Shown one piece after another: positions 32,667 through 41,322 of a stretch of 64,000 nt of DNA; positions within the stretch are counted from its first letter, which is position 1, and each line of letters opens with the position of its first letter. Position numbers and translations under genes: made by a program. The stretch comes from Kitasatospora cinereorecta (GTDB lineage: Bacteria > Actinomycetota > Actinomycetes > Streptomycetales > Streptomycetaceae): NCBI RefSeq assembly GCF_024172095.1, contig NZ_JAMZDX010000004.1, positions 930,001 through 994,000 of the forward strand, written 5' to 3'. Under the pieces are notes generated by a model. That model was not told where the DNA came from and searched no databases. It saw only the letters and a list, made by a program, of their open reading frames with translations.

Positions 32667-33470
32667 TCACCTCCGGCGGGGCGGGAGGGGCAGGAAGCCG
32701 CTGGTGCGGGCCACGTAGTCGTCCCAGCCGGGGCGCGGCTGGGTCGCCATCTGCCGCTCCAGCATGGGTTTTCCGCTGCCGAAGGCGAGCAGCCAGGTCA
32801 TCACCAGCGGGCTGGGCAGCAGCAGGAGGGCGGCCGGGTGGTGGGCGCTGAACAGGTAGAGCCCCCACCAGACGCAGGCGTCGCCGAAGTAGTTGGGGTG
32901 GCGGGTGAAGCGCCACAGGCCGCGGTCCATCACCCGGCCGCGGTGGGCGGGGTCGGCCTTGAACCGGGCCAGCTGCCAGTCCCCCACGCTCTCGAAGAAC
33001 AGGCCCACGCACCACAGCGCGGCGCCGGCGAAGTCGACCGCGCCGAGCGGATCCGGCAGGTACTGGGCGACCTGGACGGGCAGCGAGACGAACCAGACGA
33101 GGGCGGCCTGCAGCAGGTAGACCATGCGCAGGGCGTACCGGGTGCGGGCCGGCCCGGCCGGGGCCCTGGCGAGCATCCGGGCGTAGCGCGGGTCCTCGTC
33201 GGCACCCCGGGAGCGCCACCCGATGTGGGCGGACAGCCGCACGCCCCAGACGGTGACGAGCAGGGTGACCAGGAGTCGGCGGGCCGGGTCGCCGTACCCG
33301 CCGGACAGGCCGTAGCCGGTGAGCGCGAGGGCGGTGAAGGCGAGGCCCCAGGCGACGTCGACGCCCCGGTGGCGGCCGGTGCGTACCCCGGCCGCGAACG
33401 CCACCAGCATGACCGCGAGCGTCACCCCGGCGGTGACGGCGAGGTTGACGAGCAGGGCGGCGGCGTTCAC
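32667..33470 (-). CDS. DUF1295 / steroid 5-alpha-reductase-like membrane protein
   Basis: 267 residues from GTG 33470 with GGGGAG upstream. Seven or so helices. The C-terminal reductase signature is GLWRFTRHPNYFGDACVWWGLYL (about 190), where Arg-His-Pro-Asn-Tyr binds NADPH in ICMT/5-alpha-reductase relatives. DUF1295 proteins are thought to reduce double bonds of lipids. It lies in one direction with an FAD oxidoreductase, DUF1365 and a cyclopropane-synthase-like methyltransferase, forming a likely membrane-lipid modifying operon (inference). Confidence 0.88.
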   Translation of the reverse strand: MNAAALLVNLAVTAGVTLAVMLVAFAAGVRTGRHRGVDVAWGLAFTALALTGYGLSGGYGDPARRLLVTLLVTVWGVRLSAHIGWRSRGADEDPRYARMLARAPAGPARTRYALRMVYLLQAALVWFVSLPVQVAQYLPDPLGAVDFAGAALWCVGLFFESVGDWQLARFKADPAHRGRVMDRGLWRFTRHPNYFGDACVWWGLYLFSAHHPAALLLLPSPLVMTWLLAFGSGKPMLERQMATQPRPGWDDYVARTSGFLPLPPRRR

Positions 33471-33507
33471 GGCGCGCTCCCCGCGCCCGGACGGACGGCG
33501 AGGGCGG

Positions 33508-34836
33508 TCACGGGCCCACCTGCCCGCGGGTGAGCAGGATCTGCTGGACGTCCAGGTAGCCGGTGCGGAACCCGGCCTCGGAGTAGGCGAGGTAGAGCTC
33601 CCACATCCGGCGGAACACCTCGTCGAAGCCGAGCGCCGCGACGGCGTCGGCACGGTCGGTGAAGCGCTCGCGCCACAGCCGCAGCGTCTCGGCGTAGTGC
33701 GGCCCGTACGCCTCGGCGGCCGCCACCCGCAGCCGGCCGTCCCGCCCGGCGCTCTCCTCGATCGCCCGCAGGGACGGGATCTGGCCGCCTGGGAAAACGT
33801 ACTTGAGGATCCAGGTGTGCGTCCCGCTGCTGGCGATCATCCGCTCGTGCGGCATGGTGATGGCCTGGAGCGCGACCCGGCCGCCGGGGGCGAGCACGCG
33901 GTCGAGGGTGGCGAAGTAGGCGGGCCAGAACGGGCGTCCGACGGCCTCGATCATCTCCACGCTGACCACGGCGTCGTACGAGCCCTCGGCGGCGCGGTAG
34001 TCGCACAGCCGCACCTCGGCCCGGTCGGCGAGGCCCGCGTCGGCGATCCGCCGCCGGGCGAGGGCCAGTTGCTCCTCGGACAGGGTCAGGCTCACCACCC
34101 GGGCGCCGCGGGCGGCGGCGCGCACGGCCAGTTCGCCCCAGCCGGTGCCGATCTCCAGCAGCCGGGTGCCCGGGCCGACTTCGGCCAGGTCGAGCAGCCG
34201 GTCGATCTTGCGGTGCTGCGCGGCGGGCAGCCCGTCCCAGGTGGCCCGCGGCACGCCGCCGGGGCCGGTCGGGAAGAGCGCCGAGGAGTACGTCATGGTC
34301 GGGTCGAGGAAGAGGGCGAACAGGTCGTTCGACAGGTCGTAGTGCCGCTGGACGTTGCGGCGGGCGTTGCCGGCCGTCGGCAGCTCGCTCTCCGGTGTGC
34401 GCCGCACGGCGAGGCGGCGCAGCCACGCCGTGCCGGCGGGCACCAGCCGCTGCGGCGCGGCGGCCAGAGCGGTGAGCAGCGCGACCGGATCGGGGCTGTC
34501 CCAGTCACCCGCCTGGTACGCCTCGCCGAACCCGATCAGGCCGCTCGCACCGACCCGGTGGAAGAAGTCGTCGGGGCGGTGCAGGGTGAGCACCGGCGCG
34601 CCCGGCGGTGCGGTCCGCAGGGCCCGGCCGTCGGCGGCCTCGACCCGGATGCCGAGCCTGGCGGCCGCCCGGTGCAGCAGGCGCCGCGCGACGGCGGCCC
34701 GCAGCGGGCTGCGCGGCACCCGGGCAACGTCCGGCCAGCGGGACGGGTCGACGGTCGGCGTCGGCGTCGGCGGGGCGACCGGGTCCCGCGGGGTGGACGG
34801 GAGGATCGCGGCGATCGGGTCGGCCTGGACGGTCAT
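33508..34836 (-). CDS. cyclopropane-fatty-acyl-phospholipid synthase family methyltransferase
   Basis: 442 residues from ATG 34836, overlapping the DUF1365 stop (ATGA). The N-terminal lipid-binding domain contains RHYDLSNDLFALFLDPTMTYSSA (about 205), a CFA synthase hallmark. The SAM domain has LLEIGTGWGELAVRAAARG (motif I, about 255), SLTLSEEQLALA and the family segment SVEMIEAVG (Glu near the bicarbonate site), then SGTHTWILKYVFPGG. It should transfer a methyl or methylene group to unsaturated acyl chains in phospholipids. Confidence 0.93.
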   Translation of the reverse strand: MTVQADPIAAILPSTPRDPVAPPTPTPTVDPSRWPDVARVPRSPLRAAVARRLLHRAAARLGIRVEAADGRALRTAPPGAPVLTLHRPDDFFHRVGASGLIGFGEAYQAGDWDSPDPVALLTALAAAPQRLVPAGTAWLRRLAVRRTPESELPTAGNARRNVQRHYDLSNDLFALFLDPTMTYSSALFPTGPGGVPRATWDGLPAAQHRKIDRLLDLAEVGPGTRLLEIGTGWGELAVRAAARGARVVSLTLSEEQLALARRRIADAGLADRAEVRLCDYRAAEGSYDAVVSVEMIEAVGRPFWPAYFATLDRVLAPGGRVALQAITMPHERMIASSGTHTWILKYVFPGGQIPSLRAIEESAGRDGRLRVAAAEAYGPHYAETLRLWRERFTDRADAVAALGFDEVFRRMWELYLAYSEAGFRTGYLDVQQILLTRGQVGP

Positions 34837-35624
34837 GCGGACGGCACCTCTTCCGTGGGGACAACGGGCGCAGGGGCGGCGGGCGGGGCGGTGGCGGGCC
34901 GCGGGTGGACGGGCAGGCCGCGCAGCCACAGCCGGACGCCCTGGTAGCGGATGTGCGCGCTCACCATCAGCGTCGACAGCGGGTGGCCGAGCGCGAGCCG
35001 GAGCAGGGCGGCGGGCCCGGCCGGGCGGGCGGTGCCACGGACGGTGGCGGTGAACGGGCGGCCGCCGTCCAGTTCGAGGTGGACGGTCAGGTCGAGCCGC
35101 TCCCCCGGTTCGGGCAGCCGCATCCGGTAGCGCCCGGCCACCGGGAAGAACGGGGAGACGTAGAACGCCTTCTCCGCTCCGGCGGTACCCGCCGCGTCCG
35201 GGTGCAGCAGGTAGCGGTGGCGCCCGCCGTAGGTGTTGTGCACCTCGGCGACGGTGCACAGCGGCCGGCCCTCGGCGTCGCGGCACCAGTACACGGTGAG
35301 CGGGTTGAACACGTGTCCGAGCACCCGGGCCTGGGTGAGCATCAGCACGCTGCCGCCACCGAGCCGGACCCCGTGCTCCGCCAGCCACCGGTCGAGGTCC
35401 TGGCGGATCGTCGGCCCGGCGTCGAGGACGTGGTCGCGCGCGTCGAAGCCGGCGAGCGGGCGCAGCGCCCGGGGCACCCGGGGCAGGTGGTCGAGGTCGA
35501 CCAGCCAGAGGTAGCCGCGGTGGCGGAAGGCGTGCCGGACGGGACGCGTACGGACGTGGGTGGTGACGCACAGGTAGAGCACCGCGCCCCAGGGGCCGGG
35601 CAGCCCGGCGGGTTGCCCGGTCAT
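34833..35624 (-). CDS. DUF1365 family protein
   Basis: 263 residues; both ends overlap neighbours by four bases. Family motifs: LYLCVTTHVRTRPVRHAFRHRGYLWLVD split over the first 45 residues (xHxRxxPxxHxF), VLMLTQARVLGHVFNPLTVYWC (about 95-115, strongly conserved) and VHNTYGGRHRYLL. No known catalytic fold; it is nearly always found with the CFA-like methyltransferase and FAD oxidoreductase, so it may act on the same acyl chain. The C-terminal 30 residues are Pro/Ala-rich. Confidence 0.9.
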   Translation of the reverse strand: MTGQPAGLPGPWGAVLYLCVTTHVRTRPVRHAFRHRGYLWLVDLDHLPRVPRALRPLAGFDARDHVLDAGPTIRQDLDRWLAEHGVRLGGGSVLMLTQARVLGHVFNPLTVYWCRDAEGRPLCTVAEVHNTYGGRHRYLLHPDAAGTAGAEKAFYVSPFFPVAGRYRMRLPEPGERLDLTVHLELDGGRPFTATVRGTARPAGPAALLRLALGHPLSTLMVSAHIRYQGVRLWLRGLPVHPRPATAPPAAPAPVVPTEEVPSA

Positions 35625-36967
35625 GGCGCACCGACCCCGAGGAGGGCGTGGGCGGCCTGCACGCCGGAGCGGCAGCCGTCCTCGTGGAACCCCCAGCCGT
35701 GGTACGCGCCGGCGAACGCGGTGCGGCCGGTGGTGAGTTCGGGCAGGCGCCGCTGGGCGGCGACCGTCCCGGCGGTGTAGACAGGGTGCTCGTAGACGGT
35801 GCGGGAGACCACGGCGTCCTCGGGGATCGGGGTGTGCCGGTCCTCGTTGAGGGTGACCAGGTAGTCGGCCGGGGTGTCGAGGCGCAACAGCCGGTTCAGG
35901 TGGTAGCTGACCCGGACCCGGTCGGCCGGGGCGTCGCAGCCGGCCATCCGGTAGTTCCAGGAGGCGCGCGCCCAGGCCGCGCCGGGCAGGAGGGAGGTGT
36001 CGCGGTGCAGGACGGTGGGGTTGCGGGAGTACCGGAAGGCGCCGAGCACCTGCCGTTCGTCCGCCGTCGGGTCGGCGAGCAGGGCGAGGCCCTGGTCGGC
36101 GTGGGTGGCGATCACCACCGCGTCGGCGGCCGTGCGGCGGCCGTCCGCGGTGACCACGGTGACGCCGTCGGGGTGCCGGCGCACGGCCCGTACCGGGGCA
36201 GCGCGGTGGACCGTCGCCAGGCGCTCGGCAATCTTGTCCACGTAGCTGCGGGAGCCGCCCACCACGGTCCGCCAGGTCGGGGAGCCGGTGACCGAGAGCA
36301 GGCCATGGTTGTCGAGGAAGGCGAACAGGTAGCGGGCCGGGTAGTCGCCGGCCAGGTCGGGCGCGCAGGACCACACGGCCGAGACCACCGGGGTCATGAA
36401 GTGGTGGACGAAGTACCGGCCGAACCCCTCGGCCGCGAGGAACTCGCGCAGGCTCGGATCGCCCGCGCCCGGATCGGCGAGCAGCGCCCTGGCCCGCCGG
36501 TGGAAGCGCGGCACCTCGGCCAGCATGGCCAGGTAGCGGCCGCGCAGCAGCGCGGAGGGCCGGGCCAGCAGTCCGGCCGGCCCGCGGGCCCCGGCGTACT
36601 CCAGGCCGCAGCCGTCGCAGTGCACCGACATGCTCATGTCGCTCTCCCGGGTGCGCACCCCCAGCTCCCGGAACAGCCGGATCAGCTGCGGGTACGTGCG
36701 CTCGTTGTGCACCAGGAACCCGGTGTCCAGCGTCAGCTCCCGCCCGTCCGCGCCGCGCACCGCCTGGGTGTGCGCGTGGCCGCCGAGCCGGTCGTCCGCC
36801 TCGAACAGCACCACCTCCACCCCGGCCGCGTCCAGCTCGTACGCGGCGGTCAGGCCCGCCACGCCGGCGCCGACCACCGCCACCCTGCGGTGCGGACGCC
36901 CCGCGCCGCGGCGGCGCGGGGACGGGGACACGGTCGACACCGTCTGTACGGGGCCAGGCATCGTCAC
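35621..36967 (-). CDS. NAD(P)/FAD-dependent amine-oxidase-like oxidoreductase
   Basis: 448 residues from GTG 36967, which has GAGAGG seven bases upstream. FAD dinucleotide fold: VAVVGAGVAGLTAAYELDAA with FEADDRLGGHAHT (about 60). The C-terminal FAD motif is TAFAGAYHGWGFHEDGCRSG. This subgroup is linked across bacteria with DUF1365 and CFA genes; by analogy with desaturase/isomerase-type members (phytoene desaturase fold) it may oxidise acyl chains. First gene of the operon 36967 to 32667. Confidence 0.9.
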   Translation of the reverse strand: MTMPGPVQTVSTVSPSPRRRGAGRPHRRVAVVGAGVAGLTAAYELDAAGVEVVLFEADDRLGGHAHTQAVRGADGRELTLDTGFLVHNERTYPQLIRLFRELGVRTRESDMSMSVHCDGCGLEYAGARGPAGLLARPSALLRGRYLAMLAEVPRFHRRARALLADPGAGDPSLREFLAAEGFGRYFVHHFMTPVVSAVWSCAPDLAGDYPARYLFAFLDNHGLLSVTGSPTWRTVVGGSRSYVDKIAERLATVHRAAPVRAVRRHPDGVTVVTADGRRTAADAVVIATHADQGLALLADPTADERQVLGAFRYSRNPTVLHRDTSLLPGAAWARASWNYRMAGCDAPADRVRVSYHLNRLLRLDTPADYLVTLNEDRHTPIPEDAVVSRTVYEHPVYTAGTVAAQRRLPELTTGRTAFAGAYHGWGFHEDGCRSGVQAAHALLGVGAP

Positions 36968-37165
36968 GGCGGGCCTCTCTGACCGGGGCCGCGCGGCGCG
37001 GCCCGTGCTCGGCTTGCACCGCTCATTCGGAGCCGTCCCCGCCGCGGATTGGCCCGAGCCGCGCCCCGAACCGCCCGCCGGGCCCGCTGCGGGTCACCCG
37101 GCGCCGTGAGCCGTCCCCGCCGCGCCGCCGGGCGACCCGGATGCGCAGCTCACGGCGCCGGGACG

Positions 37166-37171
37166 TAGTCT
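37166..37171 (+). promoter_or_regulatory. putative -10 box TAGTCT (leaderless carbonic anhydrase)
   Basis: TAGTCT ends six bases before ATG 37178, no Shine-Dalgarno is present between, and the pattern GACGTAGTCTGCGG is Streptomyces-like. Predicts a leaderless mRNA. Confidence 0.4.
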
Positions 37172-37177
37172 GCGGCC

Positions 37178-37819
37178 ATGACTGACGCCCTGATCCCCAC
37201 TCCGCAGGAAGCCCTCGAGATGCTGCTGGCCGGCAACCAGCGCTTCGTCGTCGGCTCCCCCGAGCACCCGAACCAGGACGCCGCCCGCCGTACCGAGGTG
37301 GTCCCCGGGCAGAGCCCGTTCGCGGTCCTGTTCGGCTGCTCGGACTCCCGCCTCGCCGCCGAGATCATCTTCGACCGGGGCCTCGGCGACCTGTTCGTCG
37401 TCCGGACCGCCGGCCACATCATGGGGTCCGAGGTGCTGGGCAGCATCGAGTACGGCGTCAACGTACTCAACTGCCCGCTGGTCGTCGTGCTCGGCCACGA
37501 CTCCTGCGGCGCGGTCGCGGCCACCCGGGCCGCCGTCCAGGACGGCACCACCGCCGACGGCTACGTGCGCGACGTGATCGAGCGGGTCACCCCCAGCGTG
37601 CTCGCCTCCCGCGCCGCCGGGCACACCGAGGACTCGGAGTTCATCGCCGAGCACATAAGGCACACCGTCGACCTGCTGATGGACCGCTCGCGGATCCTCG
37701 CCGACGCCGTCGCCGCCGGCCGCGCCGCGGTGGTGGGCCTCTCCTACCGCCTCGTCGACGGCACCGCCAACCTGGTCACCGCCCGTGGCCTGGACGTGCC
37801 GACCGCCGCCTCCGCCTGA
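37178..37819 (+). CDS. beta-class carbonic anhydrase
   Basis: 213 residues. Zn ligands are Cys in FGCSDSRLAAE (about 52), His in GHDSCGAV and the Cys of the same motif (about 108-111); the Asp-Arg pair of CSDSR is the catalytic dyad. HIMGSEVLGSIEYGVNVLNCPLVVVLGHD is typical. Interconverts CO2 and bicarbonate. No signal peptide, so cytosolic. It may supply bicarbonate for carboxylases; note that cyclopropane synthases also need bicarbonate at the active site, though the adjacency to that operon may be chance. Confidence 0.94.
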   Translation: MTDALIPTPQEALEMLLAGNQRFVVGSPEHPNQDAARRTEVVPGQSPFAVLFGCSDSRLAAEIIFDRGLGDLFVVRTAGHIMGSEVLGSIEYGVNVLNCPLVVVLGHDSCGAVAATRAAVQDGTTADGYVRDVIERVTPSVLASRAAGHTEDSEFIAEHIRHTVDLLMDRSRILADAVAAGRAAVVGLSYRLVDGTANLVTARGLDVPTAASA

Positions 37820-37962
37820 CCCGGGAGCCCCCGGATCCCCACCGGGCGCCTCGACCGCCCGGACCGCCGCCGCCCCGCCCCCGCACCCGGACCTGCCGGC
37901 CACCGGCAGCACCCGGGGCGGCGGCCGGGGCGACGGCTTCCTCCGCCGCCCCGCTCGATGCG

Positions 37963-37994
37963 GGTGTGGGAGCCCGCATCCCGGGCAGGCGCCG
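37963..37994. repeat. 32-bp repeat, copy A (upstream of 38032 gene)
   Basis: Copy A starts GGTGTGGGAGCCCGCATCCC and shares about 25 of 32 positions with 38243-38274, including the blocks CCGCATCC, GGGCAG and CGCCGA. It lies 38 bp before the small acidic gene. Confidence 0.5.
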
Positions 37995-38031
37995 AGTGTC
38001 CCCAGGACCACCACCGGCGGGAGGAACAGCC

Positions 38032-38196
38032 ATGGCCACGCCCGAGCGCGACGACACCGCGGAACCCGACGAGAAGACCCGGGAGCGCTCCGCCGAGGAA
38101 CGGTCGATCACCGCGCCCACCCCGGCCGACGTCCGGGCCAAGTCCCACCACGACGACGAGCCCGAGCCGCCGGCAGCGGACGCGGAGGCGCCGTGA
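38032..38196 (+). CDS. small acidic disordered protein
   Basis: 54 residues from ATG 38032 with a strong GGGAGGA seven bases upstream. Sequence MATPERDDTAEPDEKTRERS is rich in Asp, Glu, Pro and Ala; no hydrophobic core is seen, so it is probably intrinsically disordered. Function not recognised. It sits between carbonic anhydrase and a STAS gene and shares an upstream repeat with the STAS gene, so both may be co-regulated. Confidence 0.6.
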   Translation: MATPERDDTAEPDEKTRERSAEERSITAPTPADVRAKSHHDDEPEPPAADAEAP

Positions 38197-38242
38197 CGGC
38201 CGGCGCCCCCGCCCCGTCCTGACCTCGTTCCGCGGCATGGCA

Positions 38243-38274
38243 GGTGTCGGCATCCGCATCCGGGGCAGACGCCG
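38243..38274. repeat. 32-bp repeat, copy B (upstream of STAS gene)
   Basis: Copy B starts GGTGTCGGCATCCGCATCCG and is the partner of 37963-37994. It lies 72 bp before ATG 38347. Two similar blocks before two consecutive genes suggest a shared promoter or operator (inference). Confidence 0.5.
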
Positions 38275-38346
38275 ATGAAGGGCCCACCGTCGCCGCCACC
38301 GGCGGCGACCGCGGTGCGGCGCCGAGACCGAGAGAAGGCCGCGACC

Positions 38347-38676
38347 ATGTCCCACCTGCGGGCAACCGTCCTCATCCGGGCCGACGGTCCGCTCATCCGC
38401 CTCACCGGCGAGATCGACAGGCAGTCGGTGGGACAGCTCGAGTCGGCCCTCACCCAGCCCGGCGCGGCGCGCGGGGCCACCACCACCCGCGTCGACCTGG
38501 CCGGCCTGTCCTTCTGCGGCTCCAGCGGCCTGCGGGCCTTCCTGGTGGCGGACGAACGGGCCCGCAGCCGCGGCGACGCGCTGGTGCTGACCAACGTACC
38601 GCCGGCCGTGGCACGGCTGTTCGCGCTCACCGGCGCCGACCGGCGCCTCACCGTCGAACCCGGCGACGCCGGCTGA
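38347..38676 (+). CDS. STAS-domain anti-sigma factor antagonist
   Basis: 109 residues from ATG 38347 with GAGAAGG upstream. STAS fold: LIRADGPLIRLTGEIDRQSV, then VDLAGLSFCGSSGLRAFLVA, where the Ser after Gly is the usual phospho-site, and LVLTNVPPAVARLFALTG. A partner kinase is not adjacent; it could feed the module at 26780-28764. Convergent with the 38695 gene. Confidence 0.85.
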   Translation: MSHLRATVLIRADGPLIRLTGEIDRQSVGQLESALTQPGAARGATTTRVDLAGLSFCGSSGLRAFLVADERARSRGDALVLTNVPPAVARLFALTGADRRLTVEPGDAG

Positions 38677-38694
38677 ACGGCGACCCCGGGTTCG

Positions 38695-39486
38695 TCAGCG
38701 TCGGCGGCGCTGCCACCAGCGCCGGCGCGGAGCGGCCGGGGCCAGGCCCTCGACCGCGGCACGGATGCGGTCGAAGGTGGCGATCGCGTGTGCACCCTCG
38801 CCGCCGCCCTCGCCGCCGGGCAGGGCGAGGCCGATGCACACCAGCTGGAACCGGTCGTCACCGAGCGAGCGCCCGATGAACACCGGCCCGCCCGCACACC
38901 CGTCCGGCAGTGGGGCGTCCCAGCGGACGACGCCGTCCGCGGCCCGCGTGACGGCGCCGACGACGACGGCCTGCTGCCGCTCGTCCCGGTCCGCACCGAC
39001 GTCATGGCCCAGGAGGTAGGCCGGTGTCCGACCGGCCCCGATCGCGGCGATGTCCTGCGCGGAGGCGGCCACGCCCTCGGTGATCTCGTCGGTGGTCCAC
39101 CGCCAGCCCTTGCGCTCGGCGTGGGCGTCGAGCCCGGCCGTCGGCATCACCGCCACCGCGAGGCCGTCGAGTCGGGTCCAGCCAGCGGCGAAGTCGGTCA
39201 TGAGCAGCTGGTCCGCGCTCATCGCGGGTGCGCAGAGCTCGGCGCGCAGCGTCCACTGGGCGAGGTCGCACCGCGTCAGTTCCTCGGCGGTCACCAGGTA
39301 CTGCCGGACGGTTTCCGCTTCGGGGGTGCTCTCGATCAGGTGGTTGTACCAGAACGCCGTTCCGTGGTTGCGGTCCGCGTTCGCCTGCTGGAAGGGCAGG
39401 GTGGCGCGGCCGACGTTCTCCACGATGGCGTTCACGATGGCGTGGTGGGGGGCGAATTCCTCGGGCACGCGAGGATTCTGCACCAT
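38695..39486 (-). CDS. trypsin-like fold protein with degenerate catalytic residues
   Basis: 263 residues from ATG 39486. Layout resembles trypsin_2 domains: RNHGTAFWYNHL (usual GTGF) near 41, a segment at LVTAEELTRCDL where LVTxxHV should carry the catalytic His, and PDGCAGGPVFIGRS near 197 where GNSGGP should carry Ser. Here Ser is Ala and the His is Glu, so proteolysis is unlikely. The tail RRRWWQRRRR is strongly basic, perhaps for membrane or nucleic-acid contact. No signal peptide. Possible pseudoenzyme scaffold or sensor; assignment is by motif position only. Confidence 0.6.
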   Translation of the reverse strand: MVQNPRVPEEFAPHHAIVNAIVENVGRATLPFQQANADRNHGTAFWYNHLIESTPEAETVRQYLVTAEELTRCDLAQWTLRAELCAPAMSADQLLMTDFAAGWTRLDGLAVAVMPTAGLDAHAERKGWRWTTDEITEGVAASAQDIAAIGAGRTPAYLLGHDVGADRDERQQAVVVGAVTRAADGVVRWDAPLPDGCAGGPVFIGRSLGDDRFQLVCIGLALPGGEGGGEGAHAIATFDRIRAAVEGLAPAAPRRRWWQRRRR

Positions 39487-39510
39487 CGCGGTGACACCCC
39501 GCGCGGGCGG

Positions 39511-40248
39511 TCAGGCCGGGTCCGGGACGGGGTCCAGCAGGTGGGGGCCGTTGTTGCGGACGTTGTTGACCGCCAGGGACACCGCCGTGGCGGTCAGTTG
39601 CCCGTCGGCCGGGGTGTGCAGCAGGGCGCGCAGTTCGTCGGGGTCGGTGTGGGCCGGGTCGAGCCAGGCGTCGGCGTCGTCGGGGTGGATGGTGAGTGGC
39701 ATCCGGTCGTGGATCCGGCCGGCCGCGTCCCGGGCCTCGGTGGTGATGATGGTGACGGTGGTGAGCCACGCGGCCGGGTCGCCGTCGGGCCGGGTCCGGT
39801 CGCGCCAGAACTCGTACAGCCCGGCCATCGCCATCAACTGCCCGTCGGCCGGGACGATGAAGTACGGCTGCTTGGTGGCCTTGCGGCCCTCGGCGGCGGG
39901 CAGCGGCTTCCACTCGAAGAAGCCGTCGGCCGGCAGCAGGCAGCGCCGGGTGGCGAACGCCTTGCGGTAGGCGGGCTTCTCGTGGACGGTCTCCACCCGG
40001 GCGTTGATCATCCGGGAGCCGACCGACGGGTCCTTCGCCCAGGACGGCACCAGGCCCCAGCGCAGCGCCCGCAGGTGCCGCTGCACGACGTCGGTGTCCT
40101 TGTCGAGGCGCTCCAGCACCGCCCAGACGTCCTTGGTCGGGGCGACGTTGTAGTCGGGTTCCAGCGTCTCCGCCGGATTCCAGGACGTCACGCCGAACAG
40201 ACCCACCAGGTCCTCGGGCTTGGTAGTGGAGACGAATCGGCCGCACAT
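39511..40248 (-). CDS. SOS response-associated peptidase (SRAP, YedK/HMCES-like)
   Basis: 245 residues from ATG 40248. Catalytic Cys2 follows the start (MCGRF). DYNVAPTKD carries the Asn of the active site, CLLPADGFFEWKP the Glu and IHDRMPLTI the His. SRAP proteins bond covalently to abasic sites in single-stranded DNA through Cys2 and shield them. All key residues are present and length is normal, so it should be active. It has no obvious ribosome site and may be leaderless. Confidence 0.95.
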   Translation of the reverse strand: MCGRFVSTTKPEDLVGLFGVTSWNPAETLEPDYNVAPTKDVWAVLERLDKDTDVVQRHLRALRWGLVPSWAKDPSVGSRMINARVETVHEKPAYRKAFATRRCLLPADGFFEWKPLPAAEGRKATKQPYFIVPADGQLMAMAGLYEFWRDRTRPDGDPAAWLTTVTIITTEARDAAGRIHDRMPLTIHPDDADAWLDPAHTDPDELRALLHTPADGQLTATAVSLAVNNVRNNGPHLLDPVPDPA

Positions 40249-40390
40249 GGTGACCACTGTGCCACTCCGGCCCGCCCGCCCGCAGGCGACCGTCCGCCCC
40301 GGACGCTGACGACCGGCGGGCCGCACGGGTCCGGACGACCTACCGGAAGGGTCTGGACAGCGGTCCGGGAGTCGGCCAGTCTTCACCACC

Positions 40391-41206
40391 ATGACCCTCC
40401 CGCTCCCCCAGCAGTCCCCCGGCGCCGCACGCACCGCGCTCTTCGCGGCGGTCACCGCGGTCGGCGACGACGCCGTCGCCCTGCTCGCCGGCTGCCGCGG
40501 CGACACGCCGATACCCGGCTCCGCGTGGACGGTCGCCGAGGCCGCCGCCCACCTGGCACAGGTCAACCGGCTGATGGCCGAACTGGCCGCCGGCGAGGAG
40601 CGGCCGTACGGGGACGGCACTCCGGGTTCGCTGGCCGCGGCCAACGATGCCGCCCTCGCCGAGTGGGACGAACGCGACCCGGCCGTACTAGCCGCGGAGA
40701 TCGCCCGCCAGGCACGGGAGTTCACGGTGGCGGCCGGCCCGCGCGCCGGGACCGAGCCGCTGGTGACCCCGATCGGCCCGATGGACCTGGACACCCTCGG
40801 CTCCTACCTGCTGACCCACATGCTCGGCCACCTCTACGACATCGCCGTCGCCCTCGGCCGCCCGCACCCGATCGACCCGCACCGCGCCGAGCTGACGCTG
40901 CCGTTCGTCCGCACGGCCATGCCGTGGGTGCTCTCCCCCGCCGCGGCCGGCCACACCGCCTGCTACCGGCTGCGGGTCCGCGGCCTCGGCGCCTTCGCGG
41001 TGACCTTCACGGACGGCGTCGCCGTGGTCGGCGACCGGCCGCCGCGCCGCCCGGACTGCACGATCCTCACCGGGCCGGTCGCCTTCCTCCTCATCGCGCT
41101 CGGCCGCTACACCGCCACCGACGCCCTCGCCCGCGGCAAGGTGCTCGCCTGGGGCCGCCGGCCCTGGCTCGCCGCCGGCTTCCCCGGACTGTTCACCGCC
41201 CCCTGA
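40391..41206 (+). CDS. maleylpyruvate isomerase family mycothiol-dependent protein
   Basis: 271 residues. The N-terminal DinB-like MDMPI bundle starts FAAVTAVGDDAVALLAG and carries WTVAEAAAHLAQVNRLM (first metal His) and LLTHMLGHLYDIAVALGR (the other His). The C-terminal domain (CYRLRVRGLGAFAVTF through KVLAWGRRPWL) resembles SCP2. Typical actinobacterial mycothiol S-transferase/isomerase architecture; substrate unknown. Its presence supports a mycothiol-making host. Confidence 0.9.
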   Translation: MTLPLPQQSPGAARTALFAAVTAVGDDAVALLAGCRGDTPIPGSAWTVAEAAAHLAQVNRLMAELAAGEERPYGDGTPGSLAAANDAALAEWDERDPAVLAAEIARQAREFTVAAGPRAGTEPLVTPIGPMDLDTLGSYLLTHMLGHLYDIAVALGRPHPIDPHRAELTLPFVRTAMPWVLSPAAAGHTACYRLRVRGLGAFAVTFTDGVAVVGDRPPRRPDCTILTGPVAFLLIALGRYTATDALARGKVLAWGRRPWLAAGFPGLFTAP

Positions 41207-41322
41207 CCCGCCGACCGTCCCCTCGGTGCCCGACCCGTTTGAGTACCGCTACTCAGGCGGCCGACCGCCCCGCCCCGCGAGGATGGCGGCACCACGTCAC
41301 CGAAGGCCACCAAGGAGCATCC

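Noticed and set aside
38788..41322. Giant plus-strand frame leading into the acyltransferase
   Set aside because: Only the part from ATG 41323 with AAGGAG matches a protein family; the rest is opposite the SRAP and pseudoprotease genes.
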